Below are positions 8,359 through 17,023 of a stretch of DNA of 64,000 nt, piece after piece (the stretch's first letter is position 1; each line of letters begins with the position of its first letter). The notes below the pieces were generated by a model. It worked only from the letters and a program-made list of their open reading frames with translations, was not told the DNA's origin and searched no databases. A program made the position numbers and the translations under genes. The DNA is taken from the NCBI RefSeq assembly GCF_036322585.1, contig NZ_AP024600.1, positions 1,116,001 to 1,180,000 of the forward strand, given 5' to 3'. Origin of the DNA: Luteolibacter sp. LG18 (lineage in GTDB: Bacteria > Verrucomicrobiota > Verrucomicrobiia > Verrucomicrobiales > Akkermansiaceae).

Positions 8359-11121
8359 CTACTTCTTCCCCTCGCGGATCCACTGCTCCAGCACGCCGAG
8401 CGCGACGCGATCGGGAACATTGCGGGTGAGCGGGGGCATTTGCTCGGTGAGGGAGGTGGAGGCGAGGCGGTGGTGGAGGATCGATTTGGAAACGTCTCCG
8501 GGGGCGACGATTTTCGCACCGTCGAGGCCGAGGGTGTTCCGCACCTCGCCGCCGAGGATGCCCTGGCTGGCGAGCGGGGTGTCGAAACGGGCGTCCCACA
8601 GCGCGCCGGTACCGTTCGGGCGATGGCATTGGGCGCAGTTGGCATCGAGGTAGGATCGCACGCGGGTTTCCACGGACGCGGCCTTGTCGGTGAGGGCGAC
8701 GGTGTGGGAGTAGCCCTTGATCGCGCTCTCATCCAATCCGGTCTTGAACATCTGGAGGTAGCTCCAGGTGCGGAGCTGGTTGTCGGTGTTGCCGCCGGGA
8801 TAGGCGTGGGGGCCGTTGAGCTGGCGGGTCTTCGGGCCGAGCACGAAGCCGGCGTTCGGCGTGTGGCACATGAAACACACGCCGCGGGCCGGGTAGTTCC
8901 ACGTTTGCTCGCGGGGGGTGCCGGAGGCATCGGTGACCTTCAGCACCTCGTCCTGACCGCCTTCTGGAACGAGGTCGGCGTCGGTGTTGTCGGAGCGCCA
9001 GCGGTAGGACGCGCCGTAGCCGAAGGCTCCAGTGGCATCGAGCACCAGCACCCGGGTTTCCAAGCGACGGGCGGCAATGTCGAAGTGCTGCACGAACACG
9101 GTGCCGCCGGGCCAGGTGAACTCCCCGGTGGGCGAGAAGCCGACCTTGCCGGTGGGTGGCAGCGCGACCCAACGCTGGGCGCGCGCCCCATCCGCCCACG
9201 CCGGGCTGTTCAGCGAGTAGGGCACGAAGCCGGGCTTCGGCGTCAGATTGCGGTCGGTGAAAATGCCGGTGGCGGAGAGCGTGGCGGGCAGCCCGGCGTC
9301 CGCGGTGGCGGGGAGTTTCAAGCCGCTGACCGGCGGGCGCTCGTCGAGGCCGTAGGGCGTGGTGCCGGTGACCTTGAGCGTGACGCGGGTCACGGTGCTG
9401 GCGGTGAGGCCGGGCTTGGCGGCGATGGCCTTGAGCGTGGTGTCCGCGGTGACGCGGAGGGGCGCGCTGTAGACCGGCGAGGCCTCGGTCGGCTCCTTGC
9501 CATCGAGCGTGTAGCGGATGGTGACGCCGGGGGTATCACTGGCCAGGCGCAGTGTGACCGGGCCGGTGAAGGTGCCGCCTTCCGGCGTGGCCCGTGGGGC
9601 GGCGACGCCATTGGCGATGTCGAAGGCGGCGCTGGTGACCTCCGCCTTGCCGGTGCTGGCGCGGAGCGTGTAACCGCGGCCGGGTTGGTCGATGGCGAGC
9701 GCGGGGAAGGAAGCCACTCCATTGACCGCGGTGGCGGTGGTGGTGCCGAGCAGTTTCCCGGTCCCGGGATTGCCCGGACTGGCCTGGAGCGTGAGGGTGA
9801 TCGTGTCGGTGGCGGTGGAGACCGTTTTGCCGTCCGGGGCCTGGAGGGCGACCTTCACCTCGCCGAGCGGGGTGCCGACATTCGCACCCGCGGGCTGGCT
9901 CAGGATCGCGAGCTTGGTTGGTTGACCGCCGCCGGTGAAGCGCACGCGCCACAGCGAGCCGTTCTTGCTGATCGTGTTCGCGGCATCGGAGCCGCCGGGG
10001 GTTCCGGCGCGCTCGATGTACCACAGCGCGCCATCCGGGGCGGTGGCCACGCTGATCGGGCGGTCGATGCCGGTGGCGAAATCGAGCCGCGTTTCCGGCT
10101 TCGCGGGGTCGATCAGCTTGATCCAGCCGCCGTAGTCGCTGAAGAAGAACTTCCCGTTGTAATCGGCGGGAAACGAGTCCGGGCCGCGCTTGGCAGGATC
10201 GTAGAAATCCCCCGCGCACAATGCCACGCCCTTGCCGCTGCCATGGTCGTAGGCGTAGGCCGGAGCGCGGTAGCCGGGCGGCTGCTTCTGGTTCTTCGGC
10301 GGGCCGTCGATGTCCGGCCAGCCGTAGTTCACCGCCTGCGGGGTGCCGGTGGTGTCGTAGCGTTCGATCTGCTCGTAGTTCGCGCCGACCATGCTCAGGT
10401 AGAGCAGGCCGGTGCCGGGCTGCACGGCGATGGAAAAGGGATTCCGCAGCCCGAGCGCGACGATGGCGCGGTTCTGGCCCTCGAACTCGCGGTAGCTGGG
10501 GTTGTCGGTCGGGATCGAGCCGTCCTTGTTGAAGCGCAGCAGCTTGCCGAGCAGGTTGCCGCTGTTCTGGGCGTAGCCGCCGTTGGCGTTCTCGCCGGTG
10601 CTGACGTAAAGCTTGCCGTCCTTGCCGAACCGCAGGCCGCCGCCGTTGTGCCAGCCGATCTTGGAAAGGTCCGTGAGTTCCACGATCACCGTTTCGCTGG
10701 CGGGATCGATGGCGCCGCCCTTGATCGTGAAGCGGCTCACGCGGTTGTTGCTGGACTGGTGGCTGGCGTCGTCCGGCTTGCGGTTGTGGGTGTAGTAGAC
10801 GTAGATCCAGCCATTGCGGGCGAACTCCGGATCGAAGCACACGCTCAGCAAACCGCGCTCGTTCCAGCTATCCACCTTCGCGGTGAGGTCGAGCAGCGGC
10901 TTGTCCGCCAGCTTGTCGCCCTCGATCACGCGCAGCAGGCCGTGCTTCTCGCAGAGGAACAGGCGCCCGTCCGGCGCGAAGGTCATGGTGGTCGGGTTCA
11001 AGCCGGTGGCCACCCGCGTTTCGGCGAATCCGGCGGGCAGGTTCGCGGCCCGGGACAAGGGGGCCAGAGCCGCCAGCAGGGCCAGCCAGGACAGGGGACG
11101 GGAGGGTTTCAGGATCGGCAT
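8359..11121 (-). CDS. Glucose/sorbosone dehydrogenase-type propeller fused to diheme cytochrome c
   Basis: A 920-residue exported protein with a signal peptide (residues 1-25). Residues about 30-395 form a PQQ-dependent glucose/sorbosone dehydrogenase-like six-bladed propeller (TTMTFAPDGRLFLCEKHGLL, IGWHNGGGLRFGKDGKLYVS, ALGLRNPFSIAVQP). About 400-500 is Ig-like, and about 505-580 is a chitobiase C-terminal-like module (GGTFTGPVTLRLASDTPGVT). The C-terminal third (about 590-920) resembles the SO_2930 family of diheme cytochromes, with CFMCH at 749-753 and CAQCH at 829-833. A periplasmic oxidation of a sugar alcohol or aldose with direct electron transfer to the fused hemes is the likely role; the substrate is unknown. 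The gene stands alone. Confidence 0.9.
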   Translation of the reverse strand: MPILKPSRPLSWLALLAALAPLSRAANLPAGFAETRVATGLNPTTMTFAPDGRLFLCEKHGLLRVIEGDKLADKPLLDLTAKVDSWNERGLLSVCFDPEFARNGWIYVYYTHNRKPDDASHQSSNNRVSRFTIKGGAIDPASETVIVELTDLSKIGWHNGGGLRFGKDGKLYVSTGENANGGYAQNSGNLLGKLLRFNKDGSIPTDNPSYREFEGQNRAIVALGLRNPFSIAVQPGTGLLYLSMVGANYEQIERYDTTGTPQAVNYGWPDIDGPPKNQKQPPGYRAPAYAYDHGSGKGVALCAGDFYDPAKRGPDSFPADYNGKFFFSDYGGWIKLIDPAKPETRLDFATGIDRPISVATAPDGALWYIERAGTPGGSDAANTISKNGSLWRVRFTGGGQPTKLAILSQPAGANVGTPLGEVKVALQAPDGKTVSTATDTITLTLQASPGNPGTGKLLGTTTATAVNGVASFPALAIDQPGRGYTLRASTGKAEVTSAAFDIANGVAAPRATPEGGTFTGPVTLRLASDTPGVTIRYTLDGKEPTEASPVYSAPLRVTADTTLKAIAAKPGLTASTVTRVTLKVTGTTPYGLDERPPVSGLKLPATADAGLPATLSATGIFTDRNLTPKPGFVPYSLNSPAWADGARAQRWVALPPTGKVGFSPTGEFTWPGGTVFVQHFDIAARRLETRVLVLDATGAFGYGASYRWRSDNTDADLVPEGGQDEVLKVTDASGTPREQTWNYPARGVCFMCHTPNAGFVLGPKTRQLNGPHAYPGGNTDNQLRTWSYLQMFKTGLDESAIKGYSHTVALTDKAASVETRVRSYLDANCAQCHRPNGTGALWDARFDTPLASQGILGGEVRNTLGLDGAKIVAPGDVSKSILHHRLASTSLTEQMPPLTRNVPDRVALGVLEQWIREGKK

Positions 11122-11240
11122 GGGTTTGTGGAGTGCAATGAAATGAGCCGGGACTACGGCGGCAAGACCACCGCGCTAACAGAAAACCGCGCCGCGGGCG
11201 ATTGTCGCTTTGTTCAGGAAGGCATCCAGAGGGGGCTCTG

Positions 11241-11438
11241 GATTTGGAGTGCGGCGAGGCATCGCCGCTTTGGGTGCCGGAGAGAATCGACGGGATTGGC
11301 AGCGGAGCTGTGGAAGAAGGGCTGGAACCAAGGATGAGGTGATTCTGGAACGTGGGAGCGGGTTGGCGAATGCAGGTGTTGCCCCCGGCGATACTTCGCC
11401 TCCGCTCAAAGCGGCGATGCCTCGCCGCACTCCAAATC
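11241..11438. repeat. Perfect 32-bp inverted repeat pair in a gene-free spacer
   Basis: Bases 11241-11272 and 11407-11438 are perfect reverse complements over 32 bases (beginning GATTTGGAGTGCGGCGAGGC). Between them are further CGGCGAAGTATCGCC-type words. The element lies between the cytochrome fusion gene and the DUF1549 gene, which diverge. The rest of the spacer 11122-11574 shows only G/C-rich sequence without a credible gene. This is a REP-like family rather than a terminator. Confidence 0.8.
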
Positions 11439-11574
11439 AGAAGAACCCGGGAAGCACGCTTTCTCTTCCTAGCCCCTGGCCCCTCGAGGGCCGACCGCAC
11501 GCGCCACCCTGCCTCCCGGTCAAAAATACGCAGAAACCCGAAATGCGCCGCCCGCCCGCGCCGTAGGGCTTGGT

Positions 11575-11603
11575 TGACGCCAACCGGGCCCTTGCCTACG
11601 TTG
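11575..11603 (+). promoter_or_regulatory. Candidate promoter for the DUF1549-DUF1501 operon
   Basis: TTGACG at 11575-11580 and TACGTT at 11598-11603 are separated by 17 bases and end 17 bases before the ATG at 11621. The spacing fits a housekeeping sigma factor. It is only a sequence match. Confidence 0.4.
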
Positions 11604-11620
11604 GCAAAAGCCCTACACCC

Positions 11621-13549
11621 ATGAAACCCTTTCTCGTCCGATGGACCGTGGCCGCGCTTGGCCTGATCGCGGCCGCCCCGATGGCCTATTCGCAAGGCGC
11701 GAAGGCCCCGAAGGATGATCCGGCTTTCGCCAAAAAGGCCGCGCTGACCATCGACCAGCACGTGGCGAACTGGTACCGGAAACAGAAACTCCCGGTCCCC
11801 GCCACCACGGACGACGCCACCTACCTGCGGCGCGCCTTCCTCGTCACCATCGGCCGCATCCCCACCGGCGAGGAGGCCCGCGATTTCCTCGAAATCTCGG
11901 ACCCGAACAAGCGCCAGGAGCTGGTCAACTACCTCCTCAATTCCCCCGGCTACGGCAGCCACCTCACGAACTGGACCTTCGACCTGCTGCGGCTGGCCGA
12001 CCAGCGCGTGGGCGGTGGCGGCGCGACCATGGCCCCGTACCGCGACTGGGTCCGCCGCGCGATCGACAGCGACATGCCGTGGGACGAGTTCGTCCGCCGC
12101 CTGCTCTCCAGCACCGGCGATGGCTGGGACCCGGAGACCGCCTCGGTGGGCTACTACACGCGCGACCGCGGCATGCCGCTGGACAACATCGCGAACTCGA
12201 TGCGCATCTTCCTGGCCTCCCGGATGGAGTGCGCCCAGTGCCACGACAACCACGCCAGCCCGGATGAGAAACCGGAGCGCAAGGACTTCTACGAGCTCGC
12301 CGCCTTCACCAACGGCCAGAAGGAAAAGAACCAGCAGCTCATGCAGCCGCTGTGGAACGAACTCACCCGCGAGGACGGCCGCCGCGGCCCGGACTACTCC
12401 GCCGCCCAGGTGCTGTGGGACCGCGTCTACGGCATGAGCCTCGATGGCGGCGGCTCCGGCCGCATCTCCCTGCCCCAGGACTACCAGGCCGAGTACCACA
12501 ACGGCAAACCCGGCGACCTCGTCGGCGGACGCACGCCCTTCGGCAAGATCGTGATGATGTCCGACCGGCGGGATGAGAACAACGGCCGCGAGAAGCTCGC
12601 CGACTGGGTCGTCACCAAGACCGGCCCGCAGTTCCCCTCCAACATCGCCAACCGCCTGTGGAAACGCGTCATGGGCAAGGCCGTCTACGAACCCGTGGAC
12701 ACCTACGTGGAGGCGGAGAAATCCAACTACCCGGAGCTGATGAACTACCTCCAGCAGCTCATGGTGGACCTCCAGTTCGACATGAAGGCCTACCAGCGCG
12801 TGCTGCTCTACACCCGCACCTTCCAGTTCGCCACCAACCCGGACAACTCGATCGTCCCCGGCGGCGATGACTTCCACGGCCGCAAGATCGAGCGCCTCGG
12901 CTCCGAGCAGATCTGGGACTCGCTCATCACCCTGGCCGGCGGCAATCCGGACCTGAAACCGCGCCGCACGCTCGACGACCGCATCATGGTCGGCGGCCGG
13001 CCCGTGCTCGTCGGGAAAAAGAACATGGTCCAGCTCTCCAAGGAGGTCCTCGCGCTCCAGAAGGAGGCCGACGTCCGCGCCTACTTCCAGAAATTCCTCC
13101 AGGAGGTGAAGGCCGATGGCGGCGGTGGCGGCGACTCGATGATGATGGGCGGCGTGCGCACCTACAACAAGGACGCCCAGGTCCGCGCCTCCGAGCTGCC
13201 CTCGCCCGCGCCCGGCGACCACTTCCTCTACCTCTTCGGCCAATCGAACCGCGAGGTGGTGGATGCCTCCAGCCGCGAGCCGAACGTCGGCCAGGTGCTC
13301 TCGCTCATGAACGGCTTCGTCCAGCGCCAGCTCGTGAACAACCCGAAGGCCGCGCTCTACAAGAACCTGGAAGGCGCCTCGTCCGACCCCGAGAAGATCC
13401 GCCGCCTCTACCTCGCCATCCTCAGCCGCCCGCCCACCGACCAGGAAATGGGCTGGATGCTCGATGAAGTGAAATCCTCCCCGGAACGCGGCTACCGCAA
13501 CATCGTCTCCGCCCTCGTGATGTCCTCCGAATTCCTCTTCCTGCAATGA
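11621..13549 (+). CDS. DUF1549/DUF1553 domain secreted protein
   Basis: A 642-residue exported protein with a signal peptide (MKPFLVRWTVAALGLIAAAP). The N-terminal half carries the DUF1549 pattern (TYLRRAFLVTIGRIPTGEEA, WDEFVRRLLSSTGDG) and a CAQCH motif at 204-208, which could bind heme c. The C-terminal half has the DUF1553 pattern (FPSNIANRLWKRVMGKAVYE, ERLGSEQIWDSLITLAGGNP, SRPPTDQEMGWMLDEV). These proteins are typical of planctomycetes and verrucomicrobia and are usually partnered by a DUF1501 protein; the pair is thought to act outside the cytoplasm, possibly in polysaccharide breakdown, but the activity is not known. Its stop overlaps the next start (ATGA). Confidence 0.92.
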   Translation: MKPFLVRWTVAALGLIAAAPMAYSQGAKAPKDDPAFAKKAALTIDQHVANWYRKQKLPVPATTDDATYLRRAFLVTIGRIPTGEEARDFLEISDPNKRQELVNYLLNSPGYGSHLTNWTFDLLRLADQRVGGGGATMAPYRDWVRRAIDSDMPWDEFVRRLLSSTGDGWDPETASVGYYTRDRGMPLDNIANSMRIFLASRMECAQCHDNHASPDEKPERKDFYELAAFTNGQKEKNQQLMQPLWNELTREDGRRGPDYSAAQVLWDRVYGMSLDGGGSGRISLPQDYQAEYHNGKPGDLVGGRTPFGKIVMMSDRRDENNGREKLADWVVTKTGPQFPSNIANRLWKRVMGKAVYEPVDTYVEAEKSNYPELMNYLQQLMVDLQFDMKAYQRVLLYTRTFQFATNPDNSIVPGGDDFHGRKIERLGSEQIWDSLITLAGGNPDLKPRRTLDDRIMVGGRPVLVGKKNMVQLSKEVLALQKEADVRAYFQKFLQEVKADGGGGGDSMMMGGVRTYNKDAQVRASELPSPAPGDHFLYLFGQSNREVVDASSREPNVGQVLSLMNGFVQRQLVNNPKAALYKNLEGASSDPEKIRRLYLAILSRPPTDQEMGWMLDEVKSSPERGYRNIVSALVMSSEFLFLQ

Positions 13550-14862
13550 ACCTGCCCGACAACATCCCGCACGGCGACGAGCCGACCCGCCGCCGCTTCA
13601 TGGCCACCGCGGCCCGCATGTGCCTCGGCGTCCACGTCCTGCCGTTCTTCAGCGCCGCCATGGCCTCCGCCGCCGGCACCGCCGCGCCCGCCACCGGCCC
13701 GAAGGGCAAGGCCAAGCACGTCATCTACCTCTACATGAACGGTGGCATGAGCCACCTCGACACCTTCGACCCGAAGCCGAAGAAGAAGGACGTCATGGGG
13801 CCGATGGAGGTGATCCCGACCAAGGTCGACGGCATCCAGGTGGGCCAGCACCTGCCGAAGACCGCCGCGATGATGGACAAGATCACCGTCATCAACTCGA
13901 TGAACTCCACCCAGGGCGCGCACGAGCAGGGCACCTACATCATGCACACCAGCTACGCGCTGCGTGGCACCATCAAGCACCCCGCGCTCGGCGCGTGGGT
14001 CCTCCAGCTCGGCGGCCGCATCAACCAGGACATCCCCGGTTTCGTCGCCGTGGACAGCTCCGCGGAATTCGCCAGCGGCGGCTTCTTCGGGGCGAAGTTC
14101 GGCGCGGCCCTCGTCGGCAACGCCACGGATGGCCTTCAGGATTCCAAACGCCCCGGCGAAGTCCCGCAGGAGGACTTCGACCGCCGCCTCTCGCTCGCCG
14201 ACAAGCTCAACAAGCAGTTCCACGACAAGTACGCCAACGCCGACGTGAAGGCCTACGAGGAACTCTACCGCGAGGCCATCCGCCTCATGAACAGCAAGGA
14301 CCTCGCCGCCTTCGACATCCGCCAGGAGACCGAGGAAACCCGCAAGCTCTACGGCACCGGCCGTTTCGCCCAGGGCTGCCTGCTCGCCCGCCGCCTCGTC
14401 GAGCACGGCGTCCGCTTCGTCGAGGTCCAGCTCGGCGGCTGGGACACCCACTACGACAACTTCACCGCCGTCCAGGGCCGCTGCCAGGAATTCGACCAGG
14501 CCTACGCCGCCCTGCTGGAGGACCTCCACAAGCGCGGCAAGCTGGAAGACACCCTCGTCGTCGTCGCCACCGAGTTCGGCCGCACGCCCACGATCAACAC
14601 CGAGCACAAGATGGGCCGCGACCACCACCCCGAGGCCTTCACCTGCCTCCTCGCCGGCGGCGGCGTGAAAGGCGGCTTCAAGTACGGCGAGACCGATGCC
14701 TCCGGCACCAAGGTGAAGGACAAGCTGGTCAACGTGCAGGACTTCAACGCCACCATCGCCGCCGCCCTCGGCCTGCCGTGGAACCTCACCATCATGTCCC
14801 CCAGCCAGCGCCCCTTCCAAATCGCCGACAAGGGCAAGCCCATCGCCGAGGTGTTCGCGTAG
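13546..14862 (+). CDS. DUF1501 (sulfatase-like fold) Tat-exported protein
   Basis: A 438-residue protein with a twin-arginine signal (TRRRFMATAARMCLGVHVLP). The body matches DUF1501: AKHVIYLYMNGGMSHLDTFD, a KITVINSMNSTQGAHEQGTY block with conserved His, GRFAQGCLLARRLVEHGVRF, VQLGGWDTHYDNF, TLVVVATEFGRTP and GRDHHPEAFTCLLAGGGVKG. DUF1501 belongs to the alkaline phosphatase/sulfatase superfamily, and the conserved Asp/His residues suggest a metal site. Start and stop codons overlap with the upstream DUF1549 gene (ATGA), so the two are translationally coupled. Export through Tat implies folding in the cytoplasm before secretion. Confidence 0.93.
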   Translation: MNLPDNIPHGDEPTRRRFMATAARMCLGVHVLPFFSAAMASAAGTAAPATGPKGKAKHVIYLYMNGGMSHLDTFDPKPKKKDVMGPMEVIPTKVDGIQVGQHLPKTAAMMDKITVINSMNSTQGAHEQGTYIMHTSYALRGTIKHPALGAWVLQLGGRINQDIPGFVAVDSSAEFASGGFFGAKFGAALVGNATDGLQDSKRPGEVPQEDFDRRLSLADKLNKQFHDKYANADVKAYEELYREAIRLMNSKDLAAFDIRQETEETRKLYGTGRFAQGCLLARRLVEHGVRFVEVQLGGWDTHYDNFTAVQGRCQEFDQAYAALLEDLHKRGKLEDTLVVVATEFGRTPTINTEHKMGRDHHPEAFTCLLAGGGVKGGFKYGETDASGTKVKDKLVNVQDFNATIAAALGLPWNLTIMSPSQRPFQIADKGKPIAEVFA

Positions 14863-15175
14863 TAGCACAAGCATTCCTGCTTGTGGGTGGGAAGAGCCGC
14901 GGAGTCCCTCGCGCGGCCGGTCCGCCTTGGAGGGGCTGGGGGCTAGGGGGAAGAAGAAGAGCGCTCCTCTGGTTTCTTCTCTTGTCTTCCCTGACCCCCA
15001 GCCCCTGTCACCTAGCCCCTCTAAGGCCGACCGGACCTACATGGGGATTCGCGGATCTCCCCCGCCCACGTTCTCCCGAACGCGGCTACGTTGGAAAAGC
15101 CCCTCACCGACGGACTGAACGAGCAAGGAACTTCGCCAGTGCTCCCCACCCACAAGCAAGGAATGCTTGTGCTAC
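14862..15175. repeat. Inverted repeat pair flanking a 314-bp spacer
   Basis: The arm 14862-14890 (GTAGCACAAGCATTCCTGCT...) and the arm 15146-15175 are reverse complements with one single-base gap. Between them is a G/C-rich spacer with a pair of smaller complementary words (GAGGGGCTGGGGGCTAGGGG near 14930 and CCCCAGCCCCTGTCACCTAG near 14997). No gene is visible. Confidence 0.75.
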
Positions 15176-15211
15176 TTAGCCACCACCCTTCCTTGAACGA
15201 TTCCCGGCGAA

Positions 15212-16549
15212 ATGCTCGTTTCCCTCAGTCCCGTGAAAGCCCTCGCCCTGTTCGCCCTCCTGCCGCTGGCCGCGTCCGCGGAAAAGCCCTTCGTGCTGCG
15301 CGTGATCGACGCGGAAACGAAGCGCCCGGTGCCGCTGATCCGCGTGACCACCACCCACCAGCTCAGCGAGTTCACGGACAACGCGGGCATGGCCACCTTC
15401 GACGATCCGGACCTGCTCGGCCGCGAGGTGTGGTTCGGTCTCTCCGGCCACGGCTACGAGCTGAAGGCGGATGGCTTCGGCAACCGCGGCGTGCGCCTCA
15501 CCCCGCGCCCGGGCGAGTCCGCCACCGTGGAGATCCGGCGGCTGCTCGCCGCCGAGCGTATCCAGCGCCTCACCGGCGGCGGCCTGCTCTACCACCAGCA
15601 GCGGTTCACCGGCGCCAGCGTGCCACCGCCCGCCGGGCTGGTCTTCGGCTGCGATACGGTGGACACCGCGGAGCACGGCGGGAAACGCTACTGGCTGTGG
15701 GGCGACACCAGCCGCCCCGGCTACCCGCTCGGGAATTTCGACACCACCCTGGCCACCACCGCGCCGGTGGCGAAACCCGACGAGCCGGTCCGCTACGACT
15801 ACTTCACCCAACCCGATGGCTTCGTGAAACGCGCCGCCCCGATCGCCGGGACCGGCCCCACCTGGCTGGGCGCGCTGGTCTCGCTGAAGGACCAGGCCGG
15901 CAAGGCCCACCTGGTGGCCAGCTACGCCAAGATCAAGCCGCCGATGGACACCTACGAGCGCGGCCTGTGCGAGTTCGACGAGGCCGAGCAGGTCTTCAAG
16001 AAGGTGCTCGCGCTGCCGCTGGACTCGAAGCGCTTCCCGGACGGCCACGCCTTCCGCCACGACGGCCGCGTGTTCTTCGGCCAGGCCACCCCGGCGCTCT
16101 CCATCCCGGACAACTACGAGGCCTGGCGTACTCCGGCGAGCTACACCGCGGTGGCCTGTGACACCGCCTTCACCGATGCCACCACCGGCAAGCCGGTGAA
16201 GGCCCACAACGGCTCCGTGGCCTGGAACCCGTGGCGGAAGAAATGGACCAGCGTTTTCACCGAGAGCAACGGCACCTCCGCACTCGGCGAGATCCGCTAC
16301 GCCGAGGCGGACACCCCCCAGGGCCCGTGGCGGAAGTGCGTGAAGATCGTCACCCACGACCGTTACACCTTCTACAATCCCCTCCAGCACCCGGAGCTGG
16401 CGGAGGACGGCGGGCGCGTGATCTGGTTCGAGGGCACCTACACCGCCACCTTCTCCGGCAACCCCGATCCCACCCCGCGCCACGATTACAACCAGGTGCT
16501 CTACCGTCTCGATCTCGCCGACCCGCGGATGAAGGCGGCGATGGAGTAG
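15212..16549 (+). CDS. Secreted protein, probable beta-propeller
   Basis: A 445-residue exported protein. Signal peptide about residues 1-23 (VKALALFALLPLAASA). Residues about 24-110 look like a carboxypeptidase-regulatory or transthyretin-like beta domain (VLRVIDAETKRPVPLIRVTT). The rest has repeated features seen in five-bladed glycosidase-like propellers: KRYWLWGDTS, FPDGHAFRHDGRVFFGQA, NGSVAWNPWRKKWTSVFTES, EIRYAEADTPQGPWRKCVKI, and a HDYNQVLYRLDL end. DUF4185 or GH43-like enzymes share this layout, but I cannot place catalytic acids with confidence, so no activity is assigned. It lies alone between two repeat or short-gene regions. Confidence 0.75.
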   Translation: MLVSLSPVKALALFALLPLAASAEKPFVLRVIDAETKRPVPLIRVTTTHQLSEFTDNAGMATFDDPDLLGREVWFGLSGHGYELKADGFGNRGVRLTPRPGESATVEIRRLLAAERIQRLTGGGLLYHQQRFTGASVPPPAGLVFGCDTVDTAEHGGKRYWLWGDTSRPGYPLGNFDTTLATTAPVAKPDEPVRYDYFTQPDGFVKRAAPIAGTGPTWLGALVSLKDQAGKAHLVASYAKIKPPMDTYERGLCEFDEAEQVFKKVLALPLDSKRFPDGHAFRHDGRVFFGQATPALSIPDNYEAWRTPASYTAVACDTAFTDATTGKPVKAHNGSVAWNPWRKKWTSVFTESNGTSALGEIRYAEADTPQGPWRKCVKIVTHDRYTFYNPLQHPELAEDGGRVIWFEGTYTATFSGNPDPTPRHDYNQVLYRLDLADPRMKAAME

Positions 16550-16565
16550 GTGCGGCGGCCACCGC

Positions 16566-16940
16566 TCAGGCCCGCTCCTTTGCCTCCAGCTCCTGGATCA
16601 TTTCCTCGTCCAAGGCCGGAAAGCGGGAGGACTCGTAGAGTTCGCGGAGTTTCAGCAGCAGCTCCAGGGCCTCGGTGTCGGAGTGGGTGAGTCTCTCGAT
16701 GAAGGTCATCCAGCCGTTGCCGGCGAGGGAGGATTGGGGCGCGATTTGCTCGCGCACGAAGGGGGTGAAATGGATCGGAATCAGCCCACCGGGGATCGTC
16801 CGGTGGAAGCCGGGCACTTCACATTGCATCGAGGAGATGCCGTGCCAATAGGCGACGAAGCTCTGGAAGTTGTTGTCGGAGTTCCCCCAGTAGAGGCCGG
16901 GTCGTTTGACGATGTTGGCTATGTACTGCACCGCGGTCAC
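16566..16940 (-). CDS. Hypothetical protein
   Basis: A 124-residue soluble protein starting at a GTG (MTAVQYIANIVKRPGLYWGN). It has aromatic-rich N-terminal residues (FQSFVAYWHGI), a central GGLIPIHFTPFVREQIAP, and a helical acidic C-terminus (ALELLLKLRELYESSR, EEMIQELEAKER). I do not recognise the family. A perfect small inverted repeat, GTCACA-N7-TGTGAC (16936-16954), spans its start and could be an operator. It converges with the secreted gene ending at 16549 and is divergent from the metallophosphoesterase gene. Confidence 0.65.
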   Translation of the reverse strand: MTAVQYIANIVKRPGLYWGNSDNNFQSFVAYWHGISSMQCEVPGFHRTIPGGLIPIHFTPFVREQIAPQSSLAGNGWMTFIERLTHSDTEALELLLKLRELYESSRFPALDEEMIQELEAKERA

Positions 16941-17023
16941 ACTGGAAATGTGACGGACCCTCCCGAAGTCTTCACGCGAAATTCACCCTTCGTGGCGCTC
17001 ACGGGTGGTAGTCTCCCCGCGAC

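Noticed and set aside
8272-13546. Very long open frames antisense to the cytochrome fusion and DUF1549/1501 genes
   Set aside because: They arise from high-GC codon bias in the true genes. Their translations are rich in Arg, Ala, Gly and Val without domains, and the opposite strands carry clear protein families.
16566-16940. Immunity protein of a polymorphic toxin
   Set aside because: Size is suitable, but there is no toxin gene beside it and no recognisable immunity-family motif.
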